A stretch of DNA of 64,000 nucleotides from Maribacter antarcticus DSM 21422 (GTDB lineage: Bacteria; Bacteroidota; Bacteroidia; Flavobacteriales; Flavobacteriaceae): assembly GCF_000621125.1 (NCBI RefSeq), contig NZ_JHZC01000004.1, positions 62,001 through 126,000 of the forward strand, read 5' to 3'. Every line of letters begins with the position of its first letter. The stretch's first letter is position 1. The position numbers and the translations under genes are program-made. Below, in pieces: positions 33,454-42,850 of the stretch. The notes below the pieces were generated by a model. It saw only the letters and a list, made by a program, of their open reading frames with translations. It did not search any database and had not been told where the DNA came from.

Positions 33454-34665
33454 TTATAAACTGTTACTTTCATTTTTTTCTAAAACTCGAATCAAGTTAC
33501 CTCCTAAAATTTTATTGATATCTTCTGTACTGTACCCCTTTTCAACTAAGGCGTTTGTTATTATAGGGTAGGTAGTCACATCGTCCAAACCAATTGGTGC
33601 TGAGGGAATACCATCAAAATCAGAGCCCAGTCCAACATAATCTACACCTACTAAATCTATGACATGGACTATATGTTGCATAAGCTGTTCAAGGGTAGGC
33701 CTAAAGGATTGAACCTTATCTGTATATTTAGCAAACAGTAGTTCTTCTGCAACATATATATTGATGCCTGAGGCAAGGAGTGAATCGTTTTCTGATCTGT
33801 GATTCAATAAAAATACGTCTCGTTTCTCTTCATATTCTGGGCTTATAAAACCGGAATAGAAATTAATCTGTACTACCCCTCCATTTTTGGCTATGGCCTT
33901 GATTTGGTCATCTTTTAGATTCCTGGGAACGGGACAAATAGCATGTACCGAACTATGGGAAGCGATTACGGGCTTGGTCGTTGTTGCTATGACATCCCAA
34001 AACGTTTGTTCACCCACATGACTTATGTCTACCATCATCCCCAATGTGTTCATGCGATTAACGATTTGTTTTCCAAATCCTGATAAACCCTTCCTTCCCT
34101 CTGAGTTTAAAGCCCCTCCTTCAAGAGCGGTTTCATCAGCCGCGCTTGTGGCCCATGAGGTGGAGTTGTTCCAAGTTAGGGTCATATAGCGCGTGCCGCG
34201 TGCGAATAATGAATCAAGCTTAGCTAAATCATTCTCTATCATATGCCCACCTTCAACTCCAAAAAATGCTGCAATTTTATGCTCATTAACAGCTTCCATC
34301 ATTTCCTTAGAATTTGCCACTTCTATTATTTTATCAGGATTTCTATTCGCAATGGCATTCAGAGAATCCATTTCTACTAAGGCGTATTTGAACGGGTTAG
34401 TTTGGTTTCCATCACACCAAACCGAAAAAAATTGCACATCTACGCCCCCTTGTTTTAGTCGGTCGAGGTCAGCATGGGTAATACCCGTTAAATCTTGATC
34501 TAAGATGACTCCTTTTTCCATGGTCTGCAGAAGCACATCATTATGGGAGTCCACCAAAATAGCTTGATTATGGATGTCTTGAAAAGAAAGCGTTTCTTCT
34601 TTTTTTTCGGGGGGAGACTTGCAAGAGAAAAGCGTGATAAATAGTATAATTGATAATATTCTCAT
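33454..34665 (-). CDS. M19 (renal-type) dipeptidase lipoprotein
   Basis: 403 aa with a lipoprotein signal peptide (LSIILFITLFSC, Cys15). The M19 metal ligands are visible: H41-N-D43 (VDSHNDV), E138 (FFGVEGGHM), H in MVDISHVGE, H in VIASHSSVHAICPVPRNL, and D in GLGSDFDGI. The family cleaves dipeptides and accepts a D-residue at the C-terminal position. This fits with the neighbouring D-aminoacylase-like and S12 genes. It lies 10 nt downstream of one serine hydrolase and 7 nt upstream of another. Confidence 0.93.
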   Translation of the reverse strand: MRILSIILFITLFSCKSPPEKKEETLSFQDIHNQAILVDSHNDVLLQTMEKGVILDQDLTGITHADLDRLKQGGVDVQFFSVWCDGNQTNPFKYALVEMDSLNAIANRNPDKIIEVANSKEMMEAVNEHKIAAFFGVEGGHMIENDLAKLDSLFARGTRYMTLTWNNSTSWATSAADETALEGGALNSEGRKGLSGFGKQIVNRMNTLGMMVDISHVGEQTFWDVIATTTKPVIASHSSVHAICPVPRNLKDDQIKAIAKNGGVVQINFYSGFISPEYEEKRDVFLLNHRSENDSLLASGINIYVAEELLFAKYTDKVQSFRPTLEQLMQHIVHVIDLVGVDYVGLGSDFDGIPSAPIGLDDVTTYPIITNALVEKGYSTEDINKILGGNLIRVLEKNESNSL

Positions 34666-34675
34666 AGTTTGATTG

Positions 34676-36034
34676 CTATTGTTTCTTTAATATAAAATGT
34701 CCATAAATCTGGTCGGTACTTAATTTTCCATCTTTTATTGAAACGGTGGTGTTGCCATCCATCCAGGTATGATTTCCAACATAAGTGCTCAGGGTATCAA
34801 CTTTCCCACTTTCATTAAACTCAATCGTAATGGCATTGGCAATGGCTTTTACTTTTACATTTTGGGATTTTCCTCTCGTCTGGCCTGAATAGATTCCTTC
34901 AATTTCTTTTGGGTCAAAGTCCAGAGTGATGGCTAGGTACTTTTGCTTTTCCAATAGTTTCCACATGATATTATCTATAAAAAAACTACCGCCATGGGGT
35001 CCTGTGGTATTAACCAAAGAGATCAGGTGCAAATCTTCCGCTGGAAAATATTTTGTTTCCGACAGGAATCCCGGAATACCACCTCCGTGGCTGATTTCTT
35101 GATTTCCGTAATTGAAGTAATTTGTGAGCCCCATAGCATACCGCACCGGAGTACCATCATTTAAGGTTTTTGGTGTAATCAGCTGCTGGTATTGCACTTT
35201 GGAAAGTAGTTTGCCGCTGTGTATGGCCGTCATCCACAGCAATAAATCTTCGGTGGTGCTGCACAAAGAACCTGCCGCATAGGGCCAAGTATGGTTCAAG
35301 TATTGCTTTTTTTGTAGGCCTTTGGGGGAATAATCATAGCCATAGGCTTTGTTTTTGACAACCTTACTTGTAGAGCAATAATAGGTGTTTTGCATTCCCA
35401 AGGGTTCAAAAACGGTTTCTTTTAAATACGCTTCATACGTCTTTCCCGTTACTTTTTCGATGATAAGCCCCAAGAAAAAATAGGCCGAATTATTGTAAAT
35501 AAGTGCTTCGCCCGGTTCAAATAAAAAGTCTTTGGTTTCCAATATCCGTACTAGCGAGTCTCGAGGTAATTCTTGTGGTATAAGCCCTCCGAATTCTTCG
35601 ATTTCGGTATAGCTAGCAATACCCGAGGTATGGTTGAGCAATTGATTTATGGTAATCGTTCTTCCTTTTGTATCAAACTTTAGGTATTGCGTGAAATCAT
35701 CTTCTAAAGTCAGTTTCCCTGCTCCCACAAGTTTAAGGATTGCAACAGCGGTAAATTGCTTGGTTACCGAGCCAATTTCAAAATGGGCATTCTCAGGCAT
35801 AGGCACCTCCAACTCTAAACTGGCTAGCCCGTAGGATTTTTTTAACAACGTCTTGCCTTTCTGATGTATCAGAATTGTCCCGCCTGCTATTTTAGCGCTG
35901 TCAAGGCTCGCTTTAAAAAGGGAGTCAGAATACATTTCTAGGTTAGATAGATTTGTATTTGTTATGGGATTCTCATTTTTACAGCTTGCCACTAGGGTAA
36001 GTACTAGTAGGATTAATAGGGCCGATTTTTTCAT
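34676..36034 (-). CDS. Serine hydrolase lipoprotein with C-terminal lipocalin-like part (S12 family)
   Basis: 452 aa. Lipoprotein signal peptide (LLILLVLTLVASC, Cys18). Triplets: S89-VT-K92, Y180-N-N182 and the third as HGGG (NQEISHGGGIPGF), a common variant of the HxG motif in S12 D-aminopeptidases and esterases. The last ~80 residues (EIEGIYSGQTRGKSQNVKVK) look like the beta-barrel-like domain often attached to such proteins. It lies 22 nt from the D-aminoacylase-like gene and 10 nt from the M19 dipeptidase gene. Confidence 0.9.
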   Translation of the reverse strand: MKKSALLILLVLTLVASCKNENPITNTNLSNLEMYSDSLFKASLDSAKIAGGTILIHQKGKTLLKKSYGLASLELEVPMPENAHFEIGSVTKQFTAVAILKLVGAGKLTLEDDFTQYLKFDTKGRTITINQLLNHTSGIASYTEIEEFGGLIPQELPRDSLVRILETKDFLFEPGEALIYNNSAYFFLGLIIEKVTGKTYEAYLKETVFEPLGMQNTYYCSTSKVVKNKAYGYDYSPKGLQKKQYLNHTWPYAAGSLCSTTEDLLLWMTAIHSGKLLSKVQYQQLITPKTLNDGTPVRYAMGLTNYFNYGNQEISHGGGIPGFLSETKYFPAEDLHLISLVNTTGPHGGSFFIDNIMWKLLEKQKYLAITLDFDPKEIEGIYSGQTRGKSQNVKVKAIANAITIEFNESGKVDTLSTYVGNHTWMDGNTTVSIKDGKLSTDQIYGHFILKKQ

Positions 36035-36056
36035 TGTTCTACTAGATTATTATGTA

Positions 36057-37742
36057 CTAGTTATTTTGCTTCCAGCCTGGCCCTCGGACCACTTTACCAG
36101 GTAATGCGCCAGTATGCTCCCCATCTTTCAGTACTTGTTCTCCATTTACAAGAACATGTACCATGCCTTCTGCAAATTGATGCGGTTTATCAAAAGTGGC
36201 TTTGTCTATAATGGTTTCGGAATTAAAAATGGCAACATCCGCAAAGTTGCCTATAGCAAGTGTGCCTCTATTTTTGATTTTAAGATTGCTGGCTGGAAGT
36301 CCACTTAGTTTGTAGACGGCTTCTTCAAGCGAAATCACTTTTTCTTCCCGTACATATTTACCCAATAGGCGTGCTACATTGCCATAAGATCTCGGGTGAG
36401 GACTAGCATTGGTGAAAGGTTTAACAGGTGCAATCGATGCGCCATCAGAACCAAAACTCATATAAGGAAGTGCAATCTGCTTTTTTACATTCTCTTCAGA
36501 CATTAGAAAATATACGGTGCCCACTCTACTGCTATCTTGCACCACGAGGTCAATTGCTGTTTCTTCAGGACTAGTGCCGCGCATAGTGGCCACCTCAGCC
36601 AAGGTCTTACCGGTCAGGTATCGTAAACTATCGCTCCTAAAATCATTCAGGATTAATTTGTCGGCACTTCCGGCGGCAAAATAAAGGTTTTCCCAACCAT
36701 CACCTTTAGCTTTCATTTCTTCAATGACTTTTTCGCGAATGGCTGGGTCTTGCAAACGCTCAGCCCACTTTCCATACCCGCCTTCTTGTACCCATGGTGG
36801 CATGGAAGCGTCTAAGCCAGTTGCCCCTGCGGTATAATTGTACATATCTGTGGTGATTTTTAATCCGGCAGTGCGAGCAGAATCAATCTTGGCAATGGCA
36901 GCTTCCCATTTGCTCCAATTGTCTTTTCCACCAGCTTTTAAATGATAGATTTCTGCAGGAATATTCGCTTCATTTGCAATTTGAAGTAATTCATCAATTG
37001 CCTCTAACCAGTAATCGCCTTCACTGCGCATATGTGAAATGTACATACCATTATGAGCAGAGGCCACTTTACAGAGTTCAATGAGTTCTTGGGTATCTGC
37101 ATAAAACGCAGGTGCATAAATCAATGACGAACCAATACCCATAGCACCTTCTTCCATGGCGGTTTTGGCAAGGGCTTTCATATTTTTTAGTTCTTCTGGA
37201 GTAGGAGCTCGGTTTGCTTCTCCTAGTTCATGGACTCTCAATGTGGTTGCCCCAACGAAAGAGGCTACATTGGTAGAAACACCTTTTCGTTCCAGAAATT
37301 CGAGATATTCCCCTAAGGTGGTCCATTCAATGTCGTATTTGATATCTTTTTGAGTGCGTTGTTGTTCTTCACGCATTTTTTCATTTAGGGGCCCCATAGA
37401 CCAGCCTTCTCCCATAACCTCTAAAGTGACCCCTTGTCGAATATCACTTTGAGATTTTCCGTCAACAATCAACGATTCGGTAGCCCAACTCAACATGTTT
37501 ATGAATCCAGGCGCAACTACCAAACCGGAGGCGTCTATTTCTTGTACGCCTTTTGCATGCTCTAATTTTCCGATAGCGGCAATGGTATCTGCATTAATGC
37601 CAAGGTCGCCTAGATACATCGGTTGGCCAGAACCATCTGTTATCTGGCCGTTTTTAATTAAGATGTCATATGTTTCTGGAGAAGAACACCCTATTAGAAT
37701 ATTTAATAATAGTACAGATAGCATTTGATGAATCGGTTTCAT
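36057..37742 (-). CDS. N-acyl-D-amino-acid deacylase family lipoprotein, metal site altered
   Basis: 561 aa from ATG 37742. Lipoprotein signal peptide (MLSVLLLNILIGC, Cys19). The amidohydrolase fold is clear: ILIKNGQITDGSGQP start, VVAPGFINMLSW, VTLEVMGEGWSMGP, H237 in YISHMRSEGDYW, H267 in AEIYHLKAGG, the Asp in FGSDGAS and the closing FADVAIFN. D-aminoacylases of known activity have HxH after APGFID and a Cys in the V..GNCG turn; here those positions are MLSW and MGEG, so two metal ligands and the bridging Cys are missing. The gene heads the hydrolase run. An altered metal centre or a different substrate is likely. Confidence 0.88.
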   Translation of the reverse strand: MKPIHQMLSVLLLNILIGCSSPETYDILIKNGQITDGSGQPMYLGDLGINADTIAAIGKLEHAKGVQEIDASGLVVAPGFINMLSWATESLIVDGKSQSDIRQGVTLEVMGEGWSMGPLNEKMREEQQRTQKDIKYDIEWTTLGEYLEFLERKGVSTNVASFVGATTLRVHELGEANRAPTPEELKNMKALAKTAMEEGAMGIGSSLIYAPAFYADTQELIELCKVASAHNGMYISHMRSEGDYWLEAIDELLQIANEANIPAEIYHLKAGGKDNWSKWEAAIAKIDSARTAGLKITTDMYNYTAGATGLDASMPPWVQEGGYGKWAERLQDPAIREKVIEEMKAKGDGWENLYFAAGSADKLILNDFRSDSLRYLTGKTLAEVATMRGTSPEETAIDLVVQDSSRVGTVYFLMSEENVKKQIALPYMSFGSDGASIAPVKPFTNASPHPRSYGNVARLLGKYVREEKVISLEEAVYKLSGLPASNLKIKNRGTLAIGNFADVAIFNSETIIDKATFDKPHQFAEGMVHVLVNGEQVLKDGEHTGALPGKVVRGPGWKQNN

Positions 37743-38258
37743 TTTATTTGGTTTTAGCATCTTAAAATTAACTAAATTAAATGATATTCAATAGGTTGTA
37801 TTTTCTAATTAAACATTTAGATTCATACGTGCTAGAGACATTCGATTATGTTCATCAACAACAAAACCCGAAAGTATCTTTCGGGTTTTGCAATCTTTAG
37901 TCAGATTGGTTCATAGCTAAATCAAATAATAACTGACCGGTTGCCTCTTTAATTAGGAGGCTAGAGCCGTTAAGATTTTTATGAAACACCTATATCTATA
38001 TGCTATCATTATTTGTAGGAGAGTCCTTTTTTTAAAAATGAATTTCTCAAAGCTCCTAGACGTTTACTTATTTCACGAGACAAGTAGGATTTATAAAAAA
38101 GCCTTTCCCAAAACGTATTGTATTCCTTATTCTATGATTAAAAAGGCAGGCCAACCACAACAATTTTGATTGGGTTTTTACTTAAAAACACTAAAAATAT
38201 AAACCTGTTTTTTATTGCCATGCATTCCCCCGAATTATGCCGACCTACCTATTTTATT
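37743..38258. other. Gene-free spacer between the hydrolase run and an NTF2-like gene
   Basis: About 500 nt without a convincing gene. It should hold the promoter of the minus-strand hydrolase operon (37750-37850, AT-rich), but I could not fix a Bacteroidetes-type promoter with certainty. A perfect hairpin lies at 37862-37890. The 62-codon frame at 37981-38169 is not protein-like. Confidence 0.5.
37862..37890. terminator. Perfect 13-bp hairpin, bidirectional terminator shape
   Basis: CAAAACCCGAAAG, a TAT loop and CTTTCGGGTTTTG form a perfect 13-bp stem with A/T-rich outer arms, so a U-rich 3' arm is produced on either strand. Nearest transcripts: the NTF2-like gene at 38259-38792 reads towards it on the minus strand but ends 368 nt away. 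No plus-strand gene lies upstream. Confidence 0.6.
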
Positions 38259-38792
38259 TTATAACTTTTTTTTGGAAGGTGGCGTTAATGTATAGCCCTG
38301 TGAGGTCATGGCACTAAGCACATCGTAATAGTATCTTAAGACTACAATTTTTCCATTTTGGACCATACTTGCGGTATGATAATTAATCGGAAATGAGTTG
38401 CCTGTTTCCTTATCGGTTACTGTATTCACCCCCCATGCGAGTACCCATTCACCTTCATTCCAATTATTTACAACTTTTACGGGAAGGTATAGTTCATTAG
38501 AAATTACATGTTTGAACGTCGCAGTACTATTAGTGTAATATTCTTTGTGTTGTGTAACATTTAAAGAATCTATTCCATCACCTAGTCCATAAATTATTGC
38601 CGTATCGGCTAATTGGGAATTCATGGTAGTAACATCTCCCATTTGCAGTGCATTAATATATTTTTGAACTATTTGCTGCGCGGTTGCTGCATTGTCAAAT
38701 TCTAAGGTAACCTCGGATTCTTGTGCTCCGATACCTATCGGAATTAGAAAAAGAGTGCAAAGGCCAACTACTATTTTTTTTAATGTTCTCAT
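38259..38792 (-). CDS. Secreted NTF2/SnoaL-like protein
   Basis: 177 aa: a Sec signal peptide (VVGLCTLFLIPIGIGAQ), then an NTF2-like fold with an N-terminal helix (ATAQQIVQKYINALQMGDVT), TDTAIIYGLGDG-type turn after helix 2, and closing strands with WNEGEWVLAWGVNTVTDKET and NGKIVVLRYYYDVLSAM. Proteins of this fold can be enzymes or binding proteins and nothing points to a ligand. It is monocistronic, with gaps of over 350 nt on both sides. Confidence 0.78.
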   Translation of the reverse strand: MRTLKKIVVGLCTLFLIPIGIGAQESEVTLEFDNAATAQQIVQKYINALQMGDVTTMNSQLADTAIIYGLGDGIDSLNVTQHKEYYTNSTATFKHVISNELYLPVKVVNNWNEGEWVLAWGVNTVTDKETGNSFPINYHTASMVQNGKIVVLRYYYDVLSAMTSQGYTLTPPSKKKL

Positions 38793-39163
38793 ACATTTTG
38801 GTTTTGTTGGTTCTTACTTAAATTTAATAGCGTGATTAGCTACCTCTTACAAAAAAATCGATTTTAAATGAGATATTTAGCTAGGTAGGGACGAATGGGT
38901 CTTTTTTTTGTCCGAAGGCATAGTTATATTGATTCAAGGTGTGTCAGGTAGGTTTAGAATCGTCCTTTGAAATTAATTAGTGGCGTATAGGTGGGAATTT
39001 GCTTAAGCATCAAAAAAACTAAATGACTGTGTTTAATTTGGTTGATGCGTTTGTTTATTTATATCAAAAACCACTTCTGTTTTAGGTAATGGCATACTAG
39101 TTTTACTAGCGCTTGTCATCAACTAGATTTGATGTTCCACTACATTTACAGCTTAAGGCTATT
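38793..39163. other. Gene-free stretch
   Basis: About 370 nt between two minus-strand genes. I looked at both strands and saw only short frames with low protein-like character; no hairpin with a T-run and no repeat. It should contain the promoter of the NTF2-like gene on its left side. Confidence 0.4.
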
Positions 39164-39856
39164 TTACTGAATAACCTTTGAGGAAAGTTTATCTTCTATT
39201 AGTATACCATCTTTTTTATAAACATGATAGGAATGATTTTCTTTATCTAATGAGATGGACGTATGCACATCTCCGTTTATAAAGTGTATCGCAGATTTGT
39301 CATCACAGGCATACCCTTCCGATAGTTTTTCCAATAAGATGTTTTCATGATAGAGCGGACGTCTGGTAGGTTCTGAATTGTAATGTGGACAATGACTTTT
39401 AGCAATAAACCCCATTCCCGATACAATACTTAAATATGCTGGTCTTGAATCTGTTGTGCCACCATTGAACCAGCATAAAGATCCCGCGCTACCGCCGCCC
39501 AGTATTGTTCCTTTATCATAGGCATTTTTAAGCGCAACATCTATTCCTTGCGCTTTCCAAATGGCCAGCATATTTAGCGTATTACCGCCCCCTACGACGA
39601 TTGCATCCATACGCGATATAATCTCAGAAAATGTTTCTTTATGTTCATAGGAATTTACCCAGACCTTCAATACATGTGGCATTACGTTTATATGCTTACA
39701 AACTTCGTAAAACCGTATACAATACTCTTTGTCATCTCCGCTTGCAGTAGGTATAAAACAAATGTTGGGTCTGGATTTTCCAGTGGCTTCCGCCATATAT
39801 TTTAGAAAAGGCACCGTGTGTCTTCCACTACCGTAAATGAATAATTGTTTCTTCAT
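39164..39856 (-). CDS. S51 family peptidase (peptidase E-like)
   Basis: 230 aa, no signal peptide, so cytoplasmic. The nucleophile elbow GGGSAGSLCWF matches the S51 peptidase E family, with the preceding VVGGGNTLNMLAIW strand-turn and a later HCPHYNSEPTRR segment holding the likely His. Peptidase E cleaves dipeptides with an N-terminal Asp; cyanophycinase is a relative. Length is typical of the family. Single gene, divergent from the TPR kinase at 40067. Confidence 0.88.
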   Translation of the reverse strand: MKKQLFIYGSGRHTVPFLKYMAEATGKSRPNICFIPTASGDDKEYCIRFYEVCKHINVMPHVLKVWVNSYEHKETFSEIISRMDAIVVGGGNTLNMLAIWKAQGIDVALKNAYDKGTILGGGSAGSLCWFNGGTTDSRPAYLSIVSGMGFIAKSHCPHYNSEPTRRPLYHENILLEKLSEGYACDDKSAIHFINGDVHTSISLDKENHSYHVYKKDGILIEDKLSSKVIQ

Positions 39857-40066
39857 TCTTACAAATTAATTATTCTTTTCAACATATTTGGATTATGTGA
39901 ATAAATAACACATTTATAGGGGATAGGATTGTGTAAACTATTTAAAAGCAAGAGTCTACTGAGCGCAAAAAACATACAAATGGTTGTTGCAAATCATTAG
40001 GTTTTTTGATAGGAAATAACGTATATTTAATAAAATTCATTTACTGGTTGGACCTTAATTTTAAAA

Positions 40067-42028
40067 ATGGTTGATTTCCATCTAAAACTTATATTCTTAG
40101 GACTTTTCTCCTGTTTTATTTATACGTACAGCTATGGCCAACTTATAGATAATAACAGGGTTAACCCCTACCAAAAGGTGTTTATTGAGACAGACAATTT
40201 TGGGGATTCTTATTTAGAATACTTAGCGCAAGGTTTGGATACCGTTGAAAACGATTCTGTACACTTTTCGATACTCAATGACCTTGCCTATTACTGGCAT
40301 ACTAGAAATCTTAACACGGCTTTGGACTTTACTAGAAAAGGACTCCAATTAACAAAGGTAAAAGAGAATGTCTTATGGGAAGGTAGATTTCAGATGACCC
40401 AAGGCGCTATTCTTTTGCGTATGGAAAAACTAGATAGTGCCCAAACCGTACTTCAACTGGCAAAGACTAAGGTTTTAGAATCTGATTTACCCTTTTTAAA
40501 TACACAATTAGGATATGTTTACGAGCGTAGGGGACAACTGGATAAGGCGGCAGATTATGCCATGACATCGCTTACCTTGGGTGAAAAACTTAACGATAAT
40601 AAGGCCAAAGCCATGGCCTATAGCGATTTAAGTAATCTTTTCTGGAAACAATCTAAGTTTACACCGGGCTTAGAGTACGCACTTAAGTCCTTAGAATTTT
40701 TTAATAGTTGGGGTATTACCGATTTAGATTATGGCTTTACGCTATATATCGCCGGTAATAATTACTTGGCGTTAAAAGATTACGAAAAGGCACTCGATTA
40801 CTACATGCAATCCATTGTAGTAGGAGAACGGTATGGTTTTTACAATAATTTAAGTGATGTGTATATTTCACTGGTGGACCTTTATTCTTTTTTAGGTGAA
40901 TTTGATAACGCGAAGGAAGCAGGTCAGAATGCTGTTAAATATGCAGCTCTACTGGAAAATAATTTTATGGTGATGCGATCTTGGTTGTCCGTAGGCAAAA
41001 TGCATAATGCAAAAAACAACTATAAGGACGCTGTTAATGCACTTGAGCGATGTTTAGAAGTGGCGACCAATAAATTTGGAGATGCCTATTATTTGAGTCT
41101 GGCGTACAAGGAATTGGGAATGGCTTATGCAGGTATTAACCAATATAAAAAGGCGTACGAAGCGTTTTCGGAGTATGATACACTAAACGATGAAGTGTTT
41201 ACGGCCGAGGCCGATCATCGTATTTCCGAATTGCGTACAGAGTTTGACGTAGCACAGAAGGAGAGTATCATAATGGTACAAGAAAGCCTAATTAAAAAAC
41301 AGGAAATACGTCAAAAATTAGGTATTGTTATCTCCATTCTTCTAGCATTATTATTGTTGCTTGCCTACAAGGCCATTTCTAATAACAATAAAAAGAATAA
41401 GCTACTCCAGAAGCAAAATACCGAAAAGGAATTCCTGCTTAAGGAAATTCACCATCGCGTAAAGAACAATCTAGAAATAGTTTCTAGTTTACTTTCATTA
41501 CAATCGGCTCAAATTGAAGATCCTAATGTGCTAAACGCCATGGAGCAAAGTCAGCAGCGGGTTCACAGTATGGGAATGATACATCAAAAACTGTATTTGG
41601 GCGAAAATATGGCTACTATTGAAATGAAGGATTATTTTTCTAATCTATCTGATTATATTATTAATACCTATGGAAAAGATAGCCATGTAGCCATGGCTTT
41701 GGAAATGGAAAAATTTGAGCTGGATGTTGATATGGCCATACCTATTGGCTTAATAGTTAACGAATTGATTACAAATTCGTTAAAATATGCATTTCCCGAT
41801 GATAGAAAAGGAAACATACAATTGTCTTTAAAGGAGAAGAATGATTTAATTACCTTGGAAGTAATAGATAATGGGGTTGGGATGCAGTTGTCCAAAGAAG
41901 CTGTAGGGACAGGATTTGGAACCAAATTGGTTGCATTATTGGTCAAACAATTGGACGGGAAGATGGAATTGCACACCACACAAGGAACGTCCGTGTTTAT
42001 CACTTTTAAAGCTTCAAAAGCGGCATAA
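40067..42028 (+). CDS. TPR-containing sensor histidine kinase (HisKA_2 type)
   Basis: 653 aa. A signal peptide-like start (LIFLGLFSCFIYTYSYGQ) leads into a periplasmic array of TPR repeats (residues ~60-385, e.g. GYVYERRGQLDKAADYAMTS, KDYEKALDYYMQSIVVGERY), a coiled coil, one membrane helix (LGIVISILLALLLLLAYKAI), then a HisKA_2-type dimerisation helix with the phospho-His in LLKEIHHRVKNNLEIVSSLL and a HATPase domain (NELITNSLKYAFPDD, DNGVGMQLS, GTGFGTKLV). Its stop overlaps the ATG of the LytTR regulator (TAATG), a cognate pair. Confidence 0.93.
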   Translation: MVDFHLKLIFLGLFSCFIYTYSYGQLIDNNRVNPYQKVFIETDNFGDSYLEYLAQGLDTVENDSVHFSILNDLAYYWHTRNLNTALDFTRKGLQLTKVKENVLWEGRFQMTQGAILLRMEKLDSAQTVLQLAKTKVLESDLPFLNTQLGYVYERRGQLDKAADYAMTSLTLGEKLNDNKAKAMAYSDLSNLFWKQSKFTPGLEYALKSLEFFNSWGITDLDYGFTLYIAGNNYLALKDYEKALDYYMQSIVVGERYGFYNNLSDVYISLVDLYSFLGEFDNAKEAGQNAVKYAALLENNFMVMRSWLSVGKMHNAKNNYKDAVNALERCLEVATNKFGDAYYLSLAYKELGMAYAGINQYKKAYEAFSEYDTLNDEVFTAEADHRISELRTEFDVAQKESIIMVQESLIKKQEIRQKLGIVISILLALLLLLAYKAISNNNKKNKLLQKQNTEKEFLLKEIHHRVKNNLEIVSSLLSLQSAQIEDPNVLNAMEQSQQRVHSMGMIHQKLYLGENMATIEMKDYFSNLSDYIINTYGKDSHVAMALEMEKFELDVDMAIPIGLIVNELITNSLKYAFPDDRKGNIQLSLKEKNDLITLEVIDNGVGMQLSKEAVGTGFGTKLVALLVKQLDGKMELHTTQGTSVFITFKASKAA

Positions 42029-42759
42029 TGGAAAAGAATAAAATACGCATATTGATTGTTGAGGATGATATGATTATTGGTGCTAATGTATCTCTTTTGC
42101 TTACGAATCTTGGTTATGACGTAACCGGATTGGTGCCAAGGGGAGAAGAAGCCGTGGTGCATGTGCGTGAAAACCCACCTCACATTCTGCTATTGGATAT
42201 AAATTTAAAAGGGAATTTAAATGGTATAGATACCGCTAAGGCGATACAAAAACATGCCGATATTCCTATCATATACCTAACGGCAAATAGTGACAACGCT
42301 ACATTTGAGTTGGCTAAAGAAACGCGTCCCAAGGCATTCATCACAAAACCTTTTAATAAATTAAATTTAGAACGTACGCTGGAACTCGTAGTTCAAAATC
42401 TTGGAGAAGTTAGTAAAAGTGATGAGCCGACCGAATTTGAGGTACTCCACGATCGTATTTTTGTCAGACATAAAGGAAGGATGGTAAAACTACTTTTTGA
42501 GGATATTTTGTATGTGGAAGCGGACCGTAACTATTGTAAAATAGTGGAAATTAACAAGGAGTATACCTTGTCCAGTAGCCTTAAAACGGTATCCGAAAGT
42601 TTACCTGATACTCAATTCATTAAAGTACACCGCAGTTATATGGTAAACATTTTTAAGTTAGATGTGCTGGCGGAAGATCACTTGGAAATCAATCGAAAGT
42701 GGATTCCTTTGAGCAAGTCTCATAAAAAACTGCTAATGAAACGGTTGCGCACCATCTAA
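42028..42759 (+). CDS. LytTR-type response regulator
   Basis: 243 aa. Receiver domain 1-125 (VEDDMI acidic pocket, phospho-acceptor Asp in ILLLDINLKGNLNG, K in FITKPFNKLN), then a LytTR DNA-binding domain from ~140 (RIFVRHKGRMVKLLFEDILY, VEADRNYCKIVEINKEYTLS, FIKVHRSYMVN, IPLSKSHKKLLMKRL). LytTR proteins bind imperfect direct repeats upstream of target promoters. The ATG overlaps the stop of the kinase gene. Targets cannot be inferred from the window. Confidence 0.94.
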   Translation: MEKNKIRILIVEDDMIIGANVSLLLTNLGYDVTGLVPRGEEAVVHVRENPPHILLLDINLKGNLNGIDTAKAIQKHADIPIIYLTANSDNATFELAKETRPKAFITKPFNKLNLERTLELVVQNLGEVSKSDEPTEFEVLHDRIFVRHKGRMVKLLFEDILYVEADRNYCKIVEINKEYTLSSSLKTVSESLPDTQFIKVHRSYMVNIFKLDVLAEDHLEINRKWIPLSKSHKKLLMKRLRTI

Positions 42760-42850
42760 TTTTCACTTGCCCCTTTTTTACCACTCAAAAGTGTTTACGT
42801 GTAATTGCAATTAGTGTTCCATATACAATTGTGTGACACCTCTTATGGTT

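Noticed and set aside
37981-38169. 62-codon plus-strand frame in the spacer before the NTF2-like gene
   Set aside because: The composition is not protein-like, there is no ribosome binding site, and no family is recognisable.
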